Source: Faecousia sp.
Lineage (GTDB): Bacteria > Bacillota > Clostridia > Oscillospirales > Oscillospiraceae
Assembly (NCBI GenBank): GCA_029257335.1
Contig: JARIBV010000082.1
Coordinates: forward strand, 1 to 64,000
Length of the DNA stretch: 64,000 bases
Reading direction: 5' to 3'
Part shown: piece after piece, positions 41,995 through 51,959 of the stretch
Layout: every line of letters begins with the position of its first letter
How positions within the stretch are numbered: the first letter of the stretch is position 1
Notes under the pieces: model-generated
Database searches by the model: none
Seen by the model: the letters and a program-made list of their open reading frames with translations, nothing else
Told to the model about the DNA's origin: nothing
Position numbers and translations under genes: made by a program

Positions 41995-43173
41995 TCATGC
42001 ACTCTTTTTGTGGTGGCAGAAGCACACGGCACAAAGCAGAGCGGTAACGGGAACGGAAAGAATGACGCCGATGGCGCTGGCGACGCCGCTGACCACTTCC
42101 AAACCCATGTAGGCAGAACTCATAAGCTCATGGAACGGAAGGTTCAGGGAGTACAGATAAATAATCAGAGTGAAGCCGCTGCCCAGAAAGGCCAGGATCA
42201 ATGTATTGGTCATGGTGCCTACCATGTCCCGTCCGATGTTCATGCCGGATTTCCATAGCTCTTTGGGGCCCAGGGCAGGATTCACGGTTTTGACCTCCCA
42301 CAATGCAGAGGAGATGGACATGGCCACATCCATAACGGCGCCCAGGGCCGAAATGATGATGCCTGCCACCAGAAGGCCCCGCAGTCCGATGGGGGTTCCG
42401 GTCTGGCGGAGCTGAAGCAGGGCCTCAACATCGCTGATCCTCAGACCGTCAATGTGGGTAATTTTCTGAGCTGCGAGGCCAAAGACCATGGCCATGGCCA
42501 TGCCTGCGATAGTTCCCAGAGCGGCACAGATAACCTTCCGGTTCAGGCCGCCCAGAACCACAAAGCTTACAATGGCTACATACCCACACATGAGGAACGT
42601 GGTGGGGATGGTGGGCCAGCCCTTTAAAAGCAGGGGAATCAACAGGGTCAGAAGCACGCCCACGGTGAACACCAGACCTAAAATAGACTGCAAGCCGGTT
42701 TTTCCGCCTACCAGAATGGTGGTCAGGAAAAAAAGACCAATCAGCAAATAGATGGGGGTGCTGCGATCGTATTCATAAACCGTGGACTGAATGGTTCCGT
42801 CGGCATAGGTGGAGAGAATTACGGTAATATGGTCCCCCGCCTGTACCGGTTCGCCAAAGAGAGGGCCCACTGCGTTGCTGGTAAGATAGGTTTTGCCCTT
42901 GTACCGGCCGGAGGTGATTTCCGCCAGCAGGGTCTGACTGCCGCGGTAGGCGTTTTCTGCGGTTGGGTCCGGCTCGCAGGAATCAGAGAGGATTTCCTGC
43001 ACCACGCCGCTTTCATATTCCGCATATTCTTCTGCGGCAGGGGTGGTTTCCGAAGCATTGGGGTGGGTATACAGATAGAATCCCACAAACAATACAGCAG
43101 CCAACAATAAAACGACCAGAGCGCCCCGGTTCTTTCGGAGGAACTCTCTGAGGTTTGGCATTTGAAGCTTCAT
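41995..43173 (-). CDS. YibE/F-family membrane protein
   Basis: The 392-aa protein has one N-terminal anchor (about residues 18-35), a soluble outer domain (about 45-135) and about seven membrane segments. The segment GTPIGLRGLLVAGIIISALGAVMDVAMSISSAL (core SALGAVMDVAMSI) and the following MNIGRDMVGTMTNTLILAF are the signature of the YibE/F family, whose function is not known. The genes for it often stand alone in Firmicutes. It lies 13 nt downstream of the RemB-like gene and may share its transcript. Confidence 0.88.
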   Translation of the reverse strand: MKLQMPNLREFLRKNRGALVVLLLAAVLFVGFYLYTHPNASETTPAAEEYAEYESGVVQEILSDSCEPDPTAENAYRGSQTLLAEITSGRYKGKTYLTSNAVGPLFGEPVQAGDHITVILSTYADGTIQSTVYEYDRSTPIYLLIGLFFLTTILVGGKTGLQSILGLVFTVGVLLTLLIPLLLKGWPTIPTTFLMCGYVAIVSFVVLGGLNRKVICAALGTIAGMAMAMVFGLAAQKITHIDGLRISDVEALLQLRQTGTPIGLRGLLVAGIIISALGAVMDVAMSISSALWEVKTVNPALGPKELWKSGMNIGRDMVGTMTNTLILAFLGSGFTLIIYLYSLNLPFHELMSSAYMGLEVVSGVASAIGVILSVPVTALLCAVCFCHHKKSA

Positions 43174-43186
43174 TTTGCAGTCCTTT

Positions 43187-43456
43187 CTATGTGTTTTCCT
43201 TGGGCTTCAGGGCTTCCAGCCGTTTTTCTAGGGTGGATGCGCTGAACTGCGTGAGATAGACCCGGAACATACCGTATTCACTGGTAAGGATAAAGGCTTT
43301 TGGTAGGTCTTCGGCAGCACTGACCACCTGACCGTCCCGCTCTGCCATCTGGAGAAACTGACGGGTGTGCTTGGAGGTGGTCGTGTTGTCCATATCAAAG
43401 ATTCCCAGAATGGTTTCGGTCCGCACTGCCATATCGCCGCCAATGGGAAGATACAT
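43187..43456 (-). CDS. RemB-like DUF370 protein
   Basis: The 89-aa protein opens MYLPIGGDMAVRTETILGIFDMDNT, matching the extracellular-matrix regulator RemB/YaaB (DUF370) family; B. subtilis RemA and RemB control matrix gene expression. The C-terminal third (SASTLEKRLEALKPKENT) is longer than in RemA. GGAGG lies 8 nt before ATG. It is the first gene before the YibE/F gene. DNA-binding function is inferred from the family. Confidence 0.82.
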   Translation of the reverse strand: MYLPIGGDMAVRTETILGIFDMDNTTTSKHTRQFLQMAERDGQVVSAAEDLPKAFILTSEYGMFRVYLTQFSASTLEKRLEALKPKENT

Positions 43457-43519
43457 GGTCCATTCCTCCTTTTTGGGCTATTGTACCATTGCAAAGCCAG
43501 GGGGTCAATGAAAAAGACA

Positions 43520-43555
43520 GAGAAACAGGGGCTGTTTCCTTGGAAACAGCCCCTG
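43520..43555 (-). terminator. Terminator of the sugar-ABC ATPase gene
   Basis: The perfect 14-bp stem CAGGGGCTGTTTCC pairs with GGAAACAGCCCCTG with a 2-nt loop, followed on the minus strand by TTTCTCTG. It lies 13 nt behind the stop codon. Confidence 0.88.
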
Positions 43556-43568
43556 AAACACATATCAA

Positions 43569-44774
43569 TTAACCTTCCAGGTTCTCCTTGGTAGCCTTGC
43601 TGAACACATGTGCAACATTGCCGTTGAAGGTAAAGTGCACAGTGGAGCCCATGGTGAAGCTGGCGATCTGATGGCCGGTCATATCCATGGTCTGCACAAC
43701 GATCACCACATCCTTGCCGTCGGCCATGGTGGTATGCAGGTGGATGGCGGAGCCCATCATTTCGGACACATCTACCTTAGCGGCAACACCCTTGTCACTC
43801 AGGAGAATGTGCTCGGGACGGACGCCCAGAACGATGTCCTGAGGCTCGACCTTGTTGGCAGCCAGAGAGGCCTGCTTCTCGGCAGACAGCTCGACCTTGA
43901 TGCCGCCCAGCTCAACAACATACTTGCCGTTCTCCTTCAGCAGCTTGGTGTCGAAGAAGTTCATCTGGGGGGTGCCGATGAAGCCTGCAACAAACAGGTT
44001 ATGAGGATGGTTGAACACTTCCTGAGGAGTGCCGATCTGCTGGATGTAGCCGTCCTTCATGATGACGATACGATCGCCCAGGGTCATAGCCTCGGTCTGG
44101 TCGTGGGTAACATAGATGAAGGTGGTGTTGATGCGCTCACGGAGCTTGATGATCTCAGCACGCATCTGGTTACGGAGCTTTGCGTCCAGGTTGGACAGGG
44201 GCTCGTCCATCAGGAAGACCTGAGGATCACGGACCAGAGCACGGCCGATGGCAACACGCTGACGCTGGCCGCCGGACAGAGCCTTGGGCTTACGGCCCAG
44301 ATACTGGGTGATGTCCAGGATCTCGGCAGCTTCCTTGACCTTTTTGTCGATTTCTTCCTTGGAGACCTTCCGCAGCTTCAGAGCAAAGGCCATGTTTTCA
44401 TAAACAGTCATGTGGGGGTACAGAGCATAGTTCTGGAAAACCATGGCGATATCACGGTCCTTGGGAGCCACATCGTTTACCAGACGGTCACCGATGTACA
44501 GCTCACCGGCGGTAATCTCCTCCAGACCGGCGACCATACGCAGGGTGGTGGACTTACCACAGCCGGAGGGGCCGACCAGAACGATGAACTCTCTGTCAGC
44601 GATTTCCAGATTGAAGTCATGAACGGCAACAACGCCCTTGTCTGTAACGGTGAGCTGAGCACGATCTTCGTGGGAAGCCTCTTCGGCATCCTTTTTCTTC
44701 TTCTTGCTCTTTTTCGTCTCGTCACCGCTGAAGGGGTAGATCTTCATGATGCCTTTCAAAGATACTTTTGCCAT
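43569..44774 (-). CDS. Sugar ABC transporter ATPase, UgpC/MsmK type
   Basis: The 401-aa ATPase energises carbohydrate importers. Walker A is [10 protein letters not shown] (about 71-80), the signature LSGGQRQR (about 171-178), Walker B FLMDEPLSNLDA (about 190-201). A C-terminal OB/TOBE regulatory domain follows from about 265. A lysine-rich insert of about 30 residues (KKSKKKKKDAEEAS, about 20-35) sits between the first strand and Walker A region. It stands alone without permeases or a binding protein, as for shared MsmK-type ATPases that serve several sugar transporters. RBS is weak (GGAG, 10 nt). Confidence 0.92.
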   Translation of the reverse strand: MAKVSLKGIMKIYPFSGDETKKSKKKKKDAEEASHEDRAQLTVTDKGVVAVHDFNLEIADREFIVLVGPSGCGKSTTLRMVAGLEEITAGELYIGDRLVNDVAPKDRDIAMVFQNYALYPHMTVYENMAFALKLRKVSKEEIDKKVKEAAEILDITQYLGRKPKALSGGQRQRVAIGRALVRDPQVFLMDEPLSNLDAKLRNQMRAEIIKLRERINTTFIYVTHDQTEAMTLGDRIVIMKDGYIQQIGTPQEVFNHPHNLFVAGFIGTPQMNFFDTKLLKENGKYVVELGGIKVELSAEKQASLAANKVEPQDIVLGVRPEHILLSDKGVAAKVDVSEMMGSAIHLHTTMADGKDVVIVVQTMDMTGHQIASFTMGSTVHFTFNGNVAHVFSKATKENLEG

Positions 44775-44961
44775 ATGCTTACGACTCCGGCCCATGGGCA
44801 TCCGCGCCAAGTGCCTCGTGGTCACCACAAGAGGTGACACCACATTACGACAGGTCTCCACACTGCCGCACCGCGAGTCAAACGGATATTTCCTCCTTTG
44901 TTACTGCAAAACAAGCCTAACGCTTATGCGTGGAGTAGACAGATTTCGCATAGATGCCAGT

Positions 44962-44990
44962 ATCATACCATATATGGCTCTTTCCTGCAA
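44962..44990 (-). promoter_or_regulatory. Promoter of the sugar-ABC ATPase gene
   Basis: On the minus strand: TTGCAG (44985-44990), 17-nt spacer, TATGAT (44962-44967). The 180-nt leader contains a strong AAAGGAGGA (about 44896-44904) with no good start codon behind it, and hairpin-capable GTGGTGTCACC repeats near 44825-44850. Confidence 0.7.
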
Positions 44991-45024
44991 GAGAAAATAG
45001 AAAAGGTTCAAAAATTTGCAAACA

Positions 45025-45435
45025 TTACATGCAAAAATATAACAAAACCGGGAGAACCGGTTCTCTTTTTGGGGCAATGGCAGATCTGAGGCCGCTGGGG
45101 CGGACGATGGCCGCAGGACGCCGGAAAGTGACCTCGACAACGGCTGGGTCTGGGCCCAGCCCTGCAATGGAGTATCTTCCCGGCGGAAGATGCGGAAAGA
45201 GGCCCATGACAGAATCCGGCTGCTGAGGATCGTATCGGAGACGAAGACTTTTTTGAATCCCTGTGCCTGCAAGATGGCATTCATACTCTGCCGGTGCGCA
45301 GCCGCCGGGGGCACAGATGATTATGGTGCAGGGGCCTGCCTGCCCCCGAATTCCGGGAATGCCCAGTCTCCAGGTATATCCCAGGGCGGCCATCAAAGAA
45401 AGAATCAGACAAACTCCCTTACAGATACGACACAT
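45025..45435 (-). CDS. Putative exported protein, unknown function
   Basis: The 136-aa ORF starts at an ATG with GGAGG 8 nt upstream and has an N-terminal hydrophobic signal or anchor (VCLILSLMAALGYTW, about residues 8-22). The middle (about 55-90) with LPPGRYSIAGLGP resembles a small Cna-B/prealbumin-like beta-sandwich edge, but this is weak. The codon use is less typical and the C-terminus runs into AT-rich DNA. I regard it as a likely but unproven gene; function unknown. Confidence 0.5.
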   Translation of the reverse strand: MCRICKGVCLILSLMAALGYTWRLGIPGIRGQAGPCTIIICAPGGCAPAEYECHLAGTGIQKSLRLRYDPQQPDSVMGLFPHLPPGRYSIAGLGPDPAVVEVTFRRPAAIVRPSGLRSAIAPKREPVLPVLLYFCM

Positions 45436-45830
45436 ATGCGTTCCCTCCCAATTCTGTTGTGCAGAGAAAGTATAGTAAATTTTCCCGGGAGAAAGCATCA
45501 AAAACCTGTCGCCCCACAGGGATTATGTTTCAGCAAGTTGTGCAGAGAAAGGATACAAGGGGATAAAAAATAGCAAACCGGCAGGAGAATCCTGCCGGCC
45601 TGCCGGAAAAGAGGGGAAGTAATTTTGCAGATTGTGTGTGAGGAGAGATGGGAGCACCGGGCACTGATGCAGCCAAACGCACACGATCGCACAATTACCA
45701 GTGCTAATATAGCAAATATGTCGAAAGAAAGCAAGTGGGTTTTCAGGAAATTTGCTGCTAAATCCATAAATTATCAGAAATTGATGTTTTATCCGGAATA
45801 AAGCAGAAAATATTTTTTAAGCATTCAGGA
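45436..45830. other. AT-rich intergenic region
   Basis: About 395 nt between two minus-strand units. The only clear structure is the palindrome CCGGCAGGA-GAA-TCCTGCCGG (about 45579-45599), which lacks a T-run. It must hold the promoter of the exported-protein gene (a TATACT lies near 45472). No supported gene. Confidence 0.55.
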
Positions 45831-45863
45831 TAAAAAACAAAGGGCCGCTTTTGCGACCCTTTG
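45831..45863 (-). terminator. Terminator of tdh-kbl
   Basis: The stem CAAAGGGTCGC pairs with GCGGCCCTTTG (one mismatch) around AAAA, followed on the minus strand by six T. It lies 14 nt behind kbl. Confidence 0.9.
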
Positions 45864-45876
45864 TCCAATGAACATA

Positions 45877-47082
45877 TTATTTGTTGGCGTCCTCTTCTTC
45901 GATCTGGCGTCTGGCCTCGACGAAGCATTTGACCGCAAAATCCAGGTCCTCCTTGGTATGAGCGGCGGAAACCTGTGTGCGGATACGGGCCTTTCCCTTG
46001 GGAACAACGGGGTAGGTGAAGCTGACGGCGTAGATGCCCAGCTCATACAGCTTCTGTGCCATACGGGCAGCTTTGTGCTCGTCATACAGCATGACGGGAA
46101 CACAGGGATGGGTGCCGTCGATGATGTCGAAGCCGTTGTCCTTCAAAGCCTGACGATAGTCGCCTACGATGCTTTCCAGATGGTCGCGCAGGGAGGTGTC
46201 CTTCTCCAGCATCTCGATGCACTTCAGAGTAGCGGCAGCAACAGCGGGGGCCAGGGTGTTGGAGAACAGGTAGGGACGGCTGCGCTGACGCAGCAGGTCG
46301 ATGATCTCCTTCTTGCCGGAGGTGAAGCCGCCGGAGGCACCGCCCAGGGCCTTGCCGAAGGTGCTGGTGATGATGTCCACACGGCCCATCACACCGCAAT
46401 GCTCGGTGGTGCCGCGGCCGGTCTTGCCCACAAAGCCGGAAGCATGGCTGTCGTCCACCATGACCATGGCACCGTATTTGTCAGCCAGGTCACAGACACC
46501 CTTCAGGTTGGCAATGATGCCGTCCATGGAGAACACACCGTCGGTGGCAATGAGCTTGATCCGGGCACCGGCAGCGTCGGCTGCCTGGAGCTGAGCTTCC
46601 AGATCTTCCATGTTGTTGTTCTTGTAACGATAGCGCTTGGCCTTGCACAGGCGGACGCCGTCGATGATGGAAGCGTGGTTCAGTTCGTCACTGATCACGG
46701 CGTCATCGGCAGTGAGGAGAACCTCAAACAGACCGCCGTTGGCATCAAAGCAGGAGGAGTAAAGAATGGTATCCTCGGTACCCAGGAAGCGGGACACAGC
46801 AGCCTCCAGCTTCTTGTGGATGGACTGGGTGCCGCAGATGAAACGGACGGAAGCGCAGCCGTAGCCATACTCGTCATAGGCGTTCTTGGCGGCTTCGATC
46901 AGTTCCTTGTTGTCGGCCAGACCCAGATAGTTGTTGGCGCACATATTGAGCAAATCTTTTCCGTCAGCAAAGATGTGAGCGCTCTGGGGAGTGGTGATGA
47001 CACGCTCGGCCTTCAGGACACCGGACTCTTTGATGCCCTCCAGCTGGGAAGCGTAGTAGGAAAATGCTTCTTGCTTGTTCAT
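45877..47082 (-). CDS. kbl: Glycine C-acetyltransferase (2-amino-3-ketobutyrate CoA ligase)
   Basis: The 401-aa PLP enzyme of the alpha-oxoamine synthase family cleaves 2-amino-3-ketobutyrate with CoA to glycine and acetyl-CoA. Landmarks: NNYLGLADN (about 49-57), [14 protein letters not shown] (about 71-84), [10 protein letters not shown] (about 207-216) and the PLP lysine in [13 protein letters not shown] (about 239-251). Pairing with tdh upstream fixes the assignment against the sister enzymes (KBL, ALAS, AONS, SPT). It follows tdh by 23 nt. Confidence 0.95.
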   Translation of the reverse strand: MNKQEAFSYYASQLEGIKESGVLKAERVITTPQSAHIFADGKDLLNMCANNYLGLADNKELIEAAKNAYDEYGYGCASVRFICGTQSIHKKLEAAVSRFLGTEDTILYSSCFDANGGLFEVLLTADDAVISDELNHASIIDGVRLCKAKRYRYKNNNMEDLEAQLQAADAAGARIKLIATDGVFSMDGIIANLKGVCDLADKYGAMVMVDDSHASGFVGKTGRGTTEHCGVMGRVDIITSTFGKALGGASGGFTSGKKEIIDLLRQRSRPYLFSNTLAPAVAAATLKCIEMLEKDTSLRDHLESIVGDYRQALKDNGFDIIDGTHPCVPVMLYDEHKAARMAQKLYELGIYAVSFTYPVVPKGKARIRTQVSAAHTKEDLDFAVKCFVEARRQIEEEDANK

Positions 47083-47105
47083 GATTACCAGGTCCTTTCA
47101 AAATG

Positions 47106-48152
47106 TTAGATGTTTGACCAATCCAGAATGACCTTGCCGGAATTGCCGGAACACATGGCATCAAAGCCCTTTTCAAAGTCAGCGATGGGGAACCGATGGG
47201 TGATGATGCGCTCCAGGGGGAAGCCGGCTTCCACCATGGCCTGCATCTTATACCAGGTTTCATACATCTCACGGCCGTAGATGCCCTTGAGCTGGAGGCC
47301 GTTCCAGATAATGGTGTTGAGGGGTAGCTCCACGTTGTTCTTGCTGGGCAGGCCCAGCAGGGCGACCTTGCCGCCGTTGTACATGGAGCCAAGGAGCTGA
47401 CGCAGCGCCACGGGAGCACCGGACATCTCCATGCCCACATCGAAGCCCTCGTGGATGCCCATGCTCTGCATGACTTCGTTGAGATCGGTCTCTTTGGTGT
47501 TGACAGCGGTCACACCGAACTGACGGGCCAGATCCAGACGATAATTGTTGAGGTCTGTAATGACCACATTCCGGGCGCCGGCAAACTTGGCAATGGCGGC
47601 AGCCATAATGCCGATGGGACCGGCACCGGTTACCAGCACGTCCTGTGCCAGAAGGTCAAAGGACAGTGCAGTATGGGTGGCGTTGCCAAAAGGATCAAAG
47701 ATGGAGTACAGCTCCTCGTCGATTTTGGGAGAGCAGGTAATGACATTGCTGGCGGGAATTACCAGATACTCAGCAAATGCACCATCCCGGTTTACGCCGA
47801 CACCTTTGGTGGCCTTGCACAGATGACCCCGGCCGGCACGGCAGTTGCGGCACATGCCGCAGACAATATGGCCCTCACCGGAGACGACCTCGCCGATGTG
47901 ATGGCCTGTGACATTGGCACCCATTTCCACAATATGGCCCACATATTCGTGGCCTGCGGTGGTGCCCAGACGGATGGTGTCCTGTGCCCATTCGTTCCAG
48001 TCCCAGATATGAACGTCGGTGCCGCAGATTGCGGTCTTATGAATTTTAATCATAACATCGTTTGCACCAACGGCGGGGATCTCTACCCGCTTCATGGTGA
48101 GGCCCCGTTCAGGACGGTCCTTCACCAAGGCCCACATAGTACCATTGTTCAA
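47106..48152 (-). CDS. tdh: L-threonine 3-dehydrogenase
   Basis: The 348-aa zinc medium-chain dehydrogenase oxidises threonine to 2-amino-3-ketobutyrate with NAD. It has the catalytic zinc ligands in [17 protein letters not shown] (Cys near 38), GHEYVG, the structural zinc cysteines in [15 protein letters not shown] (about 97-111), and the Rossmann motif [14 protein letters not shown] (about 171-184). The start is uncertain: TTG at 48152 has GAGGAG 8 nt upstream, GTG at 48161 overlaps that site. It is coupled with kbl in the classical threonine-to-glycine pathway. Confidence 0.95.
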   Translation of the reverse strand: MNNGTMWALVKDRPERGLTMKRVEIPAVGANDVMIKIHKTAICGTDVHIWDWNEWAQDTIRLGTTAGHEYVGHIVEMGANVTGHHIGEVVSGEGHIVCGMCRNCRAGRGHLCKATKGVGVNRDGAFAEYLVIPASNVITCSPKIDEELYSIFDPFGNATHTALSFDLLAQDVLVTGAGPIGIMAAAIAKFAGARNVVITDLNNYRLDLARQFGVTAVNTKETDLNEVMQSMGIHEGFDVGMEMSGAPVALRQLLGSMYNGGKVALLGLPSKNNVELPLNTIIWNGLQLKGIYGREMYETWYKMQAMVEAGFPLERIITHRFPIADFEKGFDAMCSGNSGKVILDWSNI

Positions 48153-48467
48153 TGTGATCACTCCTCAATAATAAGCAGTTGTATTTGAGATACGGACACG
48201 ATAGGGGAAACCGTCCCCAAGCTAAAAACATTATACCGAAGTTTGCGCCAAAAAGCTATAACAACCGTAAAAAAATATGCCCAAACTTATCAGGAGAAAA
48301 AAGAATGGAAAGCGGCAGTTTTAAAGAAAAAGCAGAACAAATGGTGCAATAGTCTCAATATTTTGGAAAAGGCCGGAAAATATACTGCACAAAATTGAAA
48401 TGGTGCGATTGACGGCAAAATCCCAAAAACCATATAAGAATTTAACTTATGTTTTACAAAATAGGTG

Positions 48468-48495
48468 TTGGCAGACCATATTTTTGCTGTATAAT
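48468..48495 (+). promoter_or_regulatory. Promoter of the PhoP/PhoR-like operon
   Basis: TTGGCA (48468-48473), 16-nt spacer, TATAAT (48490-48495). Transcription would start near 48502, 25 nt before the response-regulator start. The rest of the AT-rich divergent region 48162-48467 holds only this promoter and that of tdh (a TATAAT on the minus strand at 48231-48236). Confidence 0.75.
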
Positions 48496-48526
48496 AAAAG
48501 AAATCAAACAAAAGGGGGACAAACCC

Positions 48527-49201
48527 GTGATATACTTAGTAGAGGATGACAGCAGTATTCGGGAATTGGTAGTCTACACGTTAAATAATTCCGGCATGGA
48601 GGCCCGGGGATTTCACACCCCGTCAGACTTCTGGCAGGCCATGGAGCAGGAAATCCCCCAGCTCATTATGCTGGACATTATGCTGCCGGAGGAGGACGGT
48701 CTGCAGATCCTGAGAAAGATCCGGGCCAATCGCCACTGGAAGGCCATACCGGTGATGATGCTCACCGCCAAGGGAACGGAATATGACAAGGTTATGGGGC
48801 TGGATGCAGGGGCGGACGATTATGTGCCCAAGCCCTTTGGCATGATGGAGCTGCTGGCCAGGACCCGTGCCCTCCTGCGGCGGACAGGCGCACAGGAGCG
48901 CCCGGCTGAATTTACCGTGGGACCTCTGTATGTGGCCCCCGCCCGCCATGTGGTGAAGGTAAATGGGGAAGATGTTTCGCTGACCTTGAAGGAATTTGAA
49001 GTGCTCAAAATGCTGCTGGAAAATCAGGATGTGGTGTTGAGCCGGGATAAGCTTCTGAATCAGGTCTGGGGCTACTCCTTTGACGGGGAGAGCCGGACGG
49101 TGGATGTCCACATCCGAACCCTGCGGCAGAAGCTGGGCCCCGCCGGGGAACTGATCGAGACGGTTCGGGGGGTCGGCTATAAGATCGGAGCCCAGGGATG
49201 A
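48527..49201 (+). CDS. phoP: OmpR/PhoB-family response regulator
   Basis: The 224-aa regulator has a receiver domain (1-118) with acidic pocket EDD (6-8), phospho-acceptor Asp50 in MLDIMLP, Thr/Ser and Lys in LTAKG and PKPFG, and a C-terminal winged helix (about 125-222) ending GVGYKI. Start is GTG at 48527 with AAAGGGGG upstream. It overlaps the kinase gene by 4 nt. The pst operon lies 6 kb downstream on the same strand, so a phosphate-starvation role (PhoP) is likely but not proven. Confidence 0.9.
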   Translation: MIYLVEDDSSIRELVVYTLNNSGMEARGFHTPSDFWQAMEQEIPQLIMLDIMLPEEDGLQILRKIRANRHWKAIPVMMLTAKGTEYDKVMGLDAGADDYVPKPFGMMELLARTRALLRRTGAQERPAEFTVGPLYVAPARHVVKVNGEDVSLTLKEFEVLKMLLENQDVVLSRDKLLNQVWGYSFDGESRTVDVHIRTLRQKLGPAGELIETVRGVGYKIGAQG

Positions 49202-50592
49202 AAAAAGCCGGACGAATGCGGATGCAGTCCAAGATTTTCAGAGGGAGCCTCCTCACAACCTTGGTGGCAGCCATTCTATGCGCCGGGATTTGCGTGGGGT
49301 ACTCCTACTACAGCATTTCTCTGGAGAGCAGGAAAAATCTTCGGGCTGAAGCCAGAAATATTGCATGGGCTGTGGAGCTGGGCGGCCAGGAGTACCTCCG
49401 GGGGGTAGAGCCGGAGCCAAAGAGCCGCATCACCTGGATAAGCCCGCAGGGCGAGGTCCTTTTTGATACGGATGTGCAGCCTGAAAGACTGGACAACCAC
49501 AAAAAACGAGATGAGGTCCTGAAGGCGCTGGAAACCGGCTACGGAGAGAGCGTCCGCCATTCCAACACACTGGACAGACAGACCCTCAATTACGCCGTCC
49601 GCATAGCAGATGGCTCTGTGGTGCGCTTTTCCGTGGAGACGGACACGATTCTGGCGGTATTACAGGGGGCGGTCCCTTCCATTCTGATGTCTTTGGCACT
49701 GGTGTCGGTGCTGGCGCTGGCAATGGCGGCCTGGACATCCCGGAGAATTGTGGAACCCATCAACCGCATTGACTTACAGCAGCCGGGAAAAGGCCGGACC
49801 TATGAGGAACTGGAGCCTCTGGTGCGGCGCATCGGGTCTCAGAACCAGCAGCTTCAGGAGCAAATGGACCGGCTGACCCGGGAGCATGAAAAGCAGGATA
49901 AATTCCGAAGGGAGTTTACAGCCAATGTGTCCCACGAGCTGAAAACCCCTCTGACCTCCATCTCCGGTTTTGCGGAAATCATCCGGGACGGTCTGGTGCG
50001 GCCGGAGGATGTGTCCCGATTTGCAGGAAACATCTATAAAGAGGCCCAGAGACTGATTATTCTGGTGGGAGATATTATTAAAATCTCCCGAATGGACGAT
50101 AAGCAGATCCCCGTCCAGCGCGAGCAGCTGGATCTGTGCCAGCTGTGCGAGGATGTGATGGAGCATCTGGCCCCGGCGGCAGACCGGGCCGGTGTGAAGC
50201 TCACCATGGAGGCAGAGGAAAAGGTGCCCCGGATTCTGGGGGCCCGGCAGATTGCCGACGAGATGATCTATAATCTCTGCGACAATGCCATTAAATATAA
50301 TCATCCCGGCGGGACGGTGAAAATCCGTCTGAGGCGGCAGGGGGAAAATCAGGTGATGCTTCAGGTGGAGGATACCGGAATCGGTATTCCTTTGGAGCAT
50401 CAGGACAGAGTGTTTGAACGGTTCTATCGGGTGGATAAGACCCGATCCAAGGCTATGGGCGGTACCGGTTTGGGGCTGTCCATCGTAAAGCACGGCGCGT
50501 TGTTCCATGAGGCTGCACTGGATCTTGCCAGCGCCCCGGGAAAGGGTACTACCATTACGGTGGTGTTTCCCATAAAACCGAAGAAAGAATAA
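49198..50592 (+). CDS. phoR: Sensor histidine kinase, PhoR-like
   Basis: The 464-aa kinase has an N-terminal membrane segment (about 17-38), an extracytoplasmic sensor part (about 40-155), a second membrane segment (about 157-178), a short linker, HisKA with phospho-acceptor His246 in VSHELKTPLTS, and HATPase with N box (NLCDNAIKYNHPGG), DTGIG and GGTGLGLSIVKH. The phospho-domain lacks the PAS domain found in many PhoR proteins. It is cotranscribed with the response regulator. Confidence 0.9.
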   Translation: MKKAGRMRMQSKIFRGSLLTTLVAAILCAGICVGYSYYSISLESRKNLRAEARNIAWAVELGGQEYLRGVEPEPKSRITWISPQGEVLFDTDVQPERLDNHKKRDEVLKALETGYGESVRHSNTLDRQTLNYAVRIADGSVVRFSVETDTILAVLQGAVPSILMSLALVSVLALAMAAWTSRRIVEPINRIDLQQPGKGRTYEELEPLVRRIGSQNQQLQEQMDRLTREHEKQDKFRREFTANVSHELKTPLTSISGFAEIIRDGLVRPEDVSRFAGNIYKEAQRLIILVGDIIKISRMDDKQIPVQREQLDLCQLCEDVMEHLAPAADRAGVKLTMEAEEKVPRILGARQIADEMIYNLCDNAIKYNHPGGTVKIRLRRQGENQVMLQVEDTGIGIPLEHQDRVFERFYRVDKTRSKAMGGTGLGLSIVKHGALFHEAALDLASAPGKGTTITVVFPIKPKKE

Positions 50593-50635
50593 AAAGGCCC
50601 CCGAATCTTTGGGAAGGATTCGGGGACCTTTTCGT
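50593..50635 (+). terminator. Terminator of phoP-phoR
   Basis: The stem AAAAGGCCCCCGAATC pairs with GATTCGGGGACCTTTT (one mismatch) with a 10-nt loop, followed by TTCG. It begins directly behind the phoR stop. Confidence 0.88.
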
Positions 50636-50700
50636 TGTCCGGTTGAAATGTGATGCTATTTCAGGTATCATAGGGATACAACAGGAAAGGAGCTACAAAA

Positions 50701-51858
50701 ATGGAATATAATTTTAATGAAATCATCCAGAGAAAAGGCACGGACAGCGTCAAATGGGACACCATCCCCGGCAATCCCGATGCCATTGCCATGTGGGTGG
50801 CAGATATGGACTTCCGCTGCCCCAAGCCGGTCATTGACAAGGTAATGGAAAAGGCGGCCTTTGGGATTTATGCGTATAACATCATTCCCCCTTCTTTTCG
50901 GGCCTCTACCGCAGGGTGGCAGCGGCGCCGCCACGGCTGGGACATTGCCGACGCACAGGTCATTCCCATGTCCAGCGTAGTTCCGGCCCTCTATACCGCC
51001 GTGGCTGCGTTTACAGAACCCGGGGACAAAGTGATTTTGCAGCGGCCGGTGTACGGCCCCTTTACCGGGGCGATTGAAAGTCAGGGGCGTGAGGTGAGCA
51101 ACAATGCCCTGCGGCTGGAAAACGGAAGATATGAAATCGATTTTGCAGACCTGGAGGAAAGGGCGAAAGATCCAAAGGCCAAGCTGATGCTGCTGTGTTC
51201 TCCCCATAACCCCGTGGGCCGTGTCTTCACCAGGGAGGAACTGGAAAGAATCGGAAAGATCTGCGAAGAAAACCATGTGATCCTCTTTGCAGACGAGATT
51301 CACGGAGATTTTGTCTATCCCGGAGCGACCCATATCCCCGCAGGTATGGTCTGCAACAGATGCCTGGTTGCCGTAGCACCCAGCAAGACCTTTAATCTGG
51401 CCTCTATGAAATGCGCTGCCGTCATCACACAGGATCCGGAGCTGGCGGAGAAATTTAAAAGTGTGCTGGCACTGTCTCATGCGGATAATCTCAATATGCT
51501 GGGGATGTATGCCTATATTGCCGCTTATGAGCAGGGGGACGAATATATTGACCAGCTGTTGGTTCATCTCGAGGGAAATATCCGGTATCTCACGGCCTAT
51601 TTGAAGGAACATCTGCCCCAAATCCACCTGATCCAGCCGGAAGGCACCTACCTCATGTGGCTGGACTGCCGGGAGCTTGGCAAGACCCAGCAGGAGCTGA
51701 CCCAATTCTTTACCTGGGATGCCGGGGTGGCAATGAACGAGGGAAATTGGTTCGGACCCGAGGGAGAGGGCTTTGTCCGAATGAATCTGGCCTGCCCCAG
51801 ACCCACTCTGGAAGAGGCACTGCGTAGAATCAGGAAAGCCTATGAAACCCTGCTTTGA
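50701..51858 (+). CDS. MalY/PatB-family PLP C-S lyase (cystathionine beta-lyase type)
   Basis: The 385-aa fold-type I PLP protein starts YNFNEIIQRKGTDSVKWD and has AMWVADMDF (about 32-40), HNPVGRVF (about 168-175), ADEIHGDF (about 197-204) and the PLP lysine in APSKTFNLASMKCA (about 222-235). This is the MalY/PatB group that cleaves cystathionine or cysteine conjugates to pyruvate, ammonia and a thiol. Physiological substrate uncertain. GGAAAGGAG lies upstream. Confidence 0.92.
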   Translation: MEYNFNEIIQRKGTDSVKWDTIPGNPDAIAMWVADMDFRCPKPVIDKVMEKAAFGIYAYNIIPPSFRASTAGWQRRRHGWDIADAQVIPMSSVVPALYTAVAAFTEPGDKVILQRPVYGPFTGAIESQGREVSNNALRLENGRYEIDFADLEERAKDPKAKLMLLCSPHNPVGRVFTREELERIGKICEENHVILFADEIHGDFVYPGATHIPAGMVCNRCLVAVAPSKTFNLASMKCAAVITQDPELAEKFKSVLALSHADNLNMLGMYAYIAAYEQGDEYIDQLLVHLEGNIRYLTAYLKEHLPQIHLIQPEGTYLMWLDCRELGKTQQELTQFFTWDAGVAMNEGNWFGPEGEGFVRMNLACPRPTLEEALRRIRKAYETLL

Positions 51859-51959
51859 TGCCGGTGACGGGGAAAAGGAAAAACTTTTTATTTACAGATC
51901 CCATAGATATGTGGTATGATAAACGATATGAATGTTGACAGACAGGAGTCGTTTTCGGC

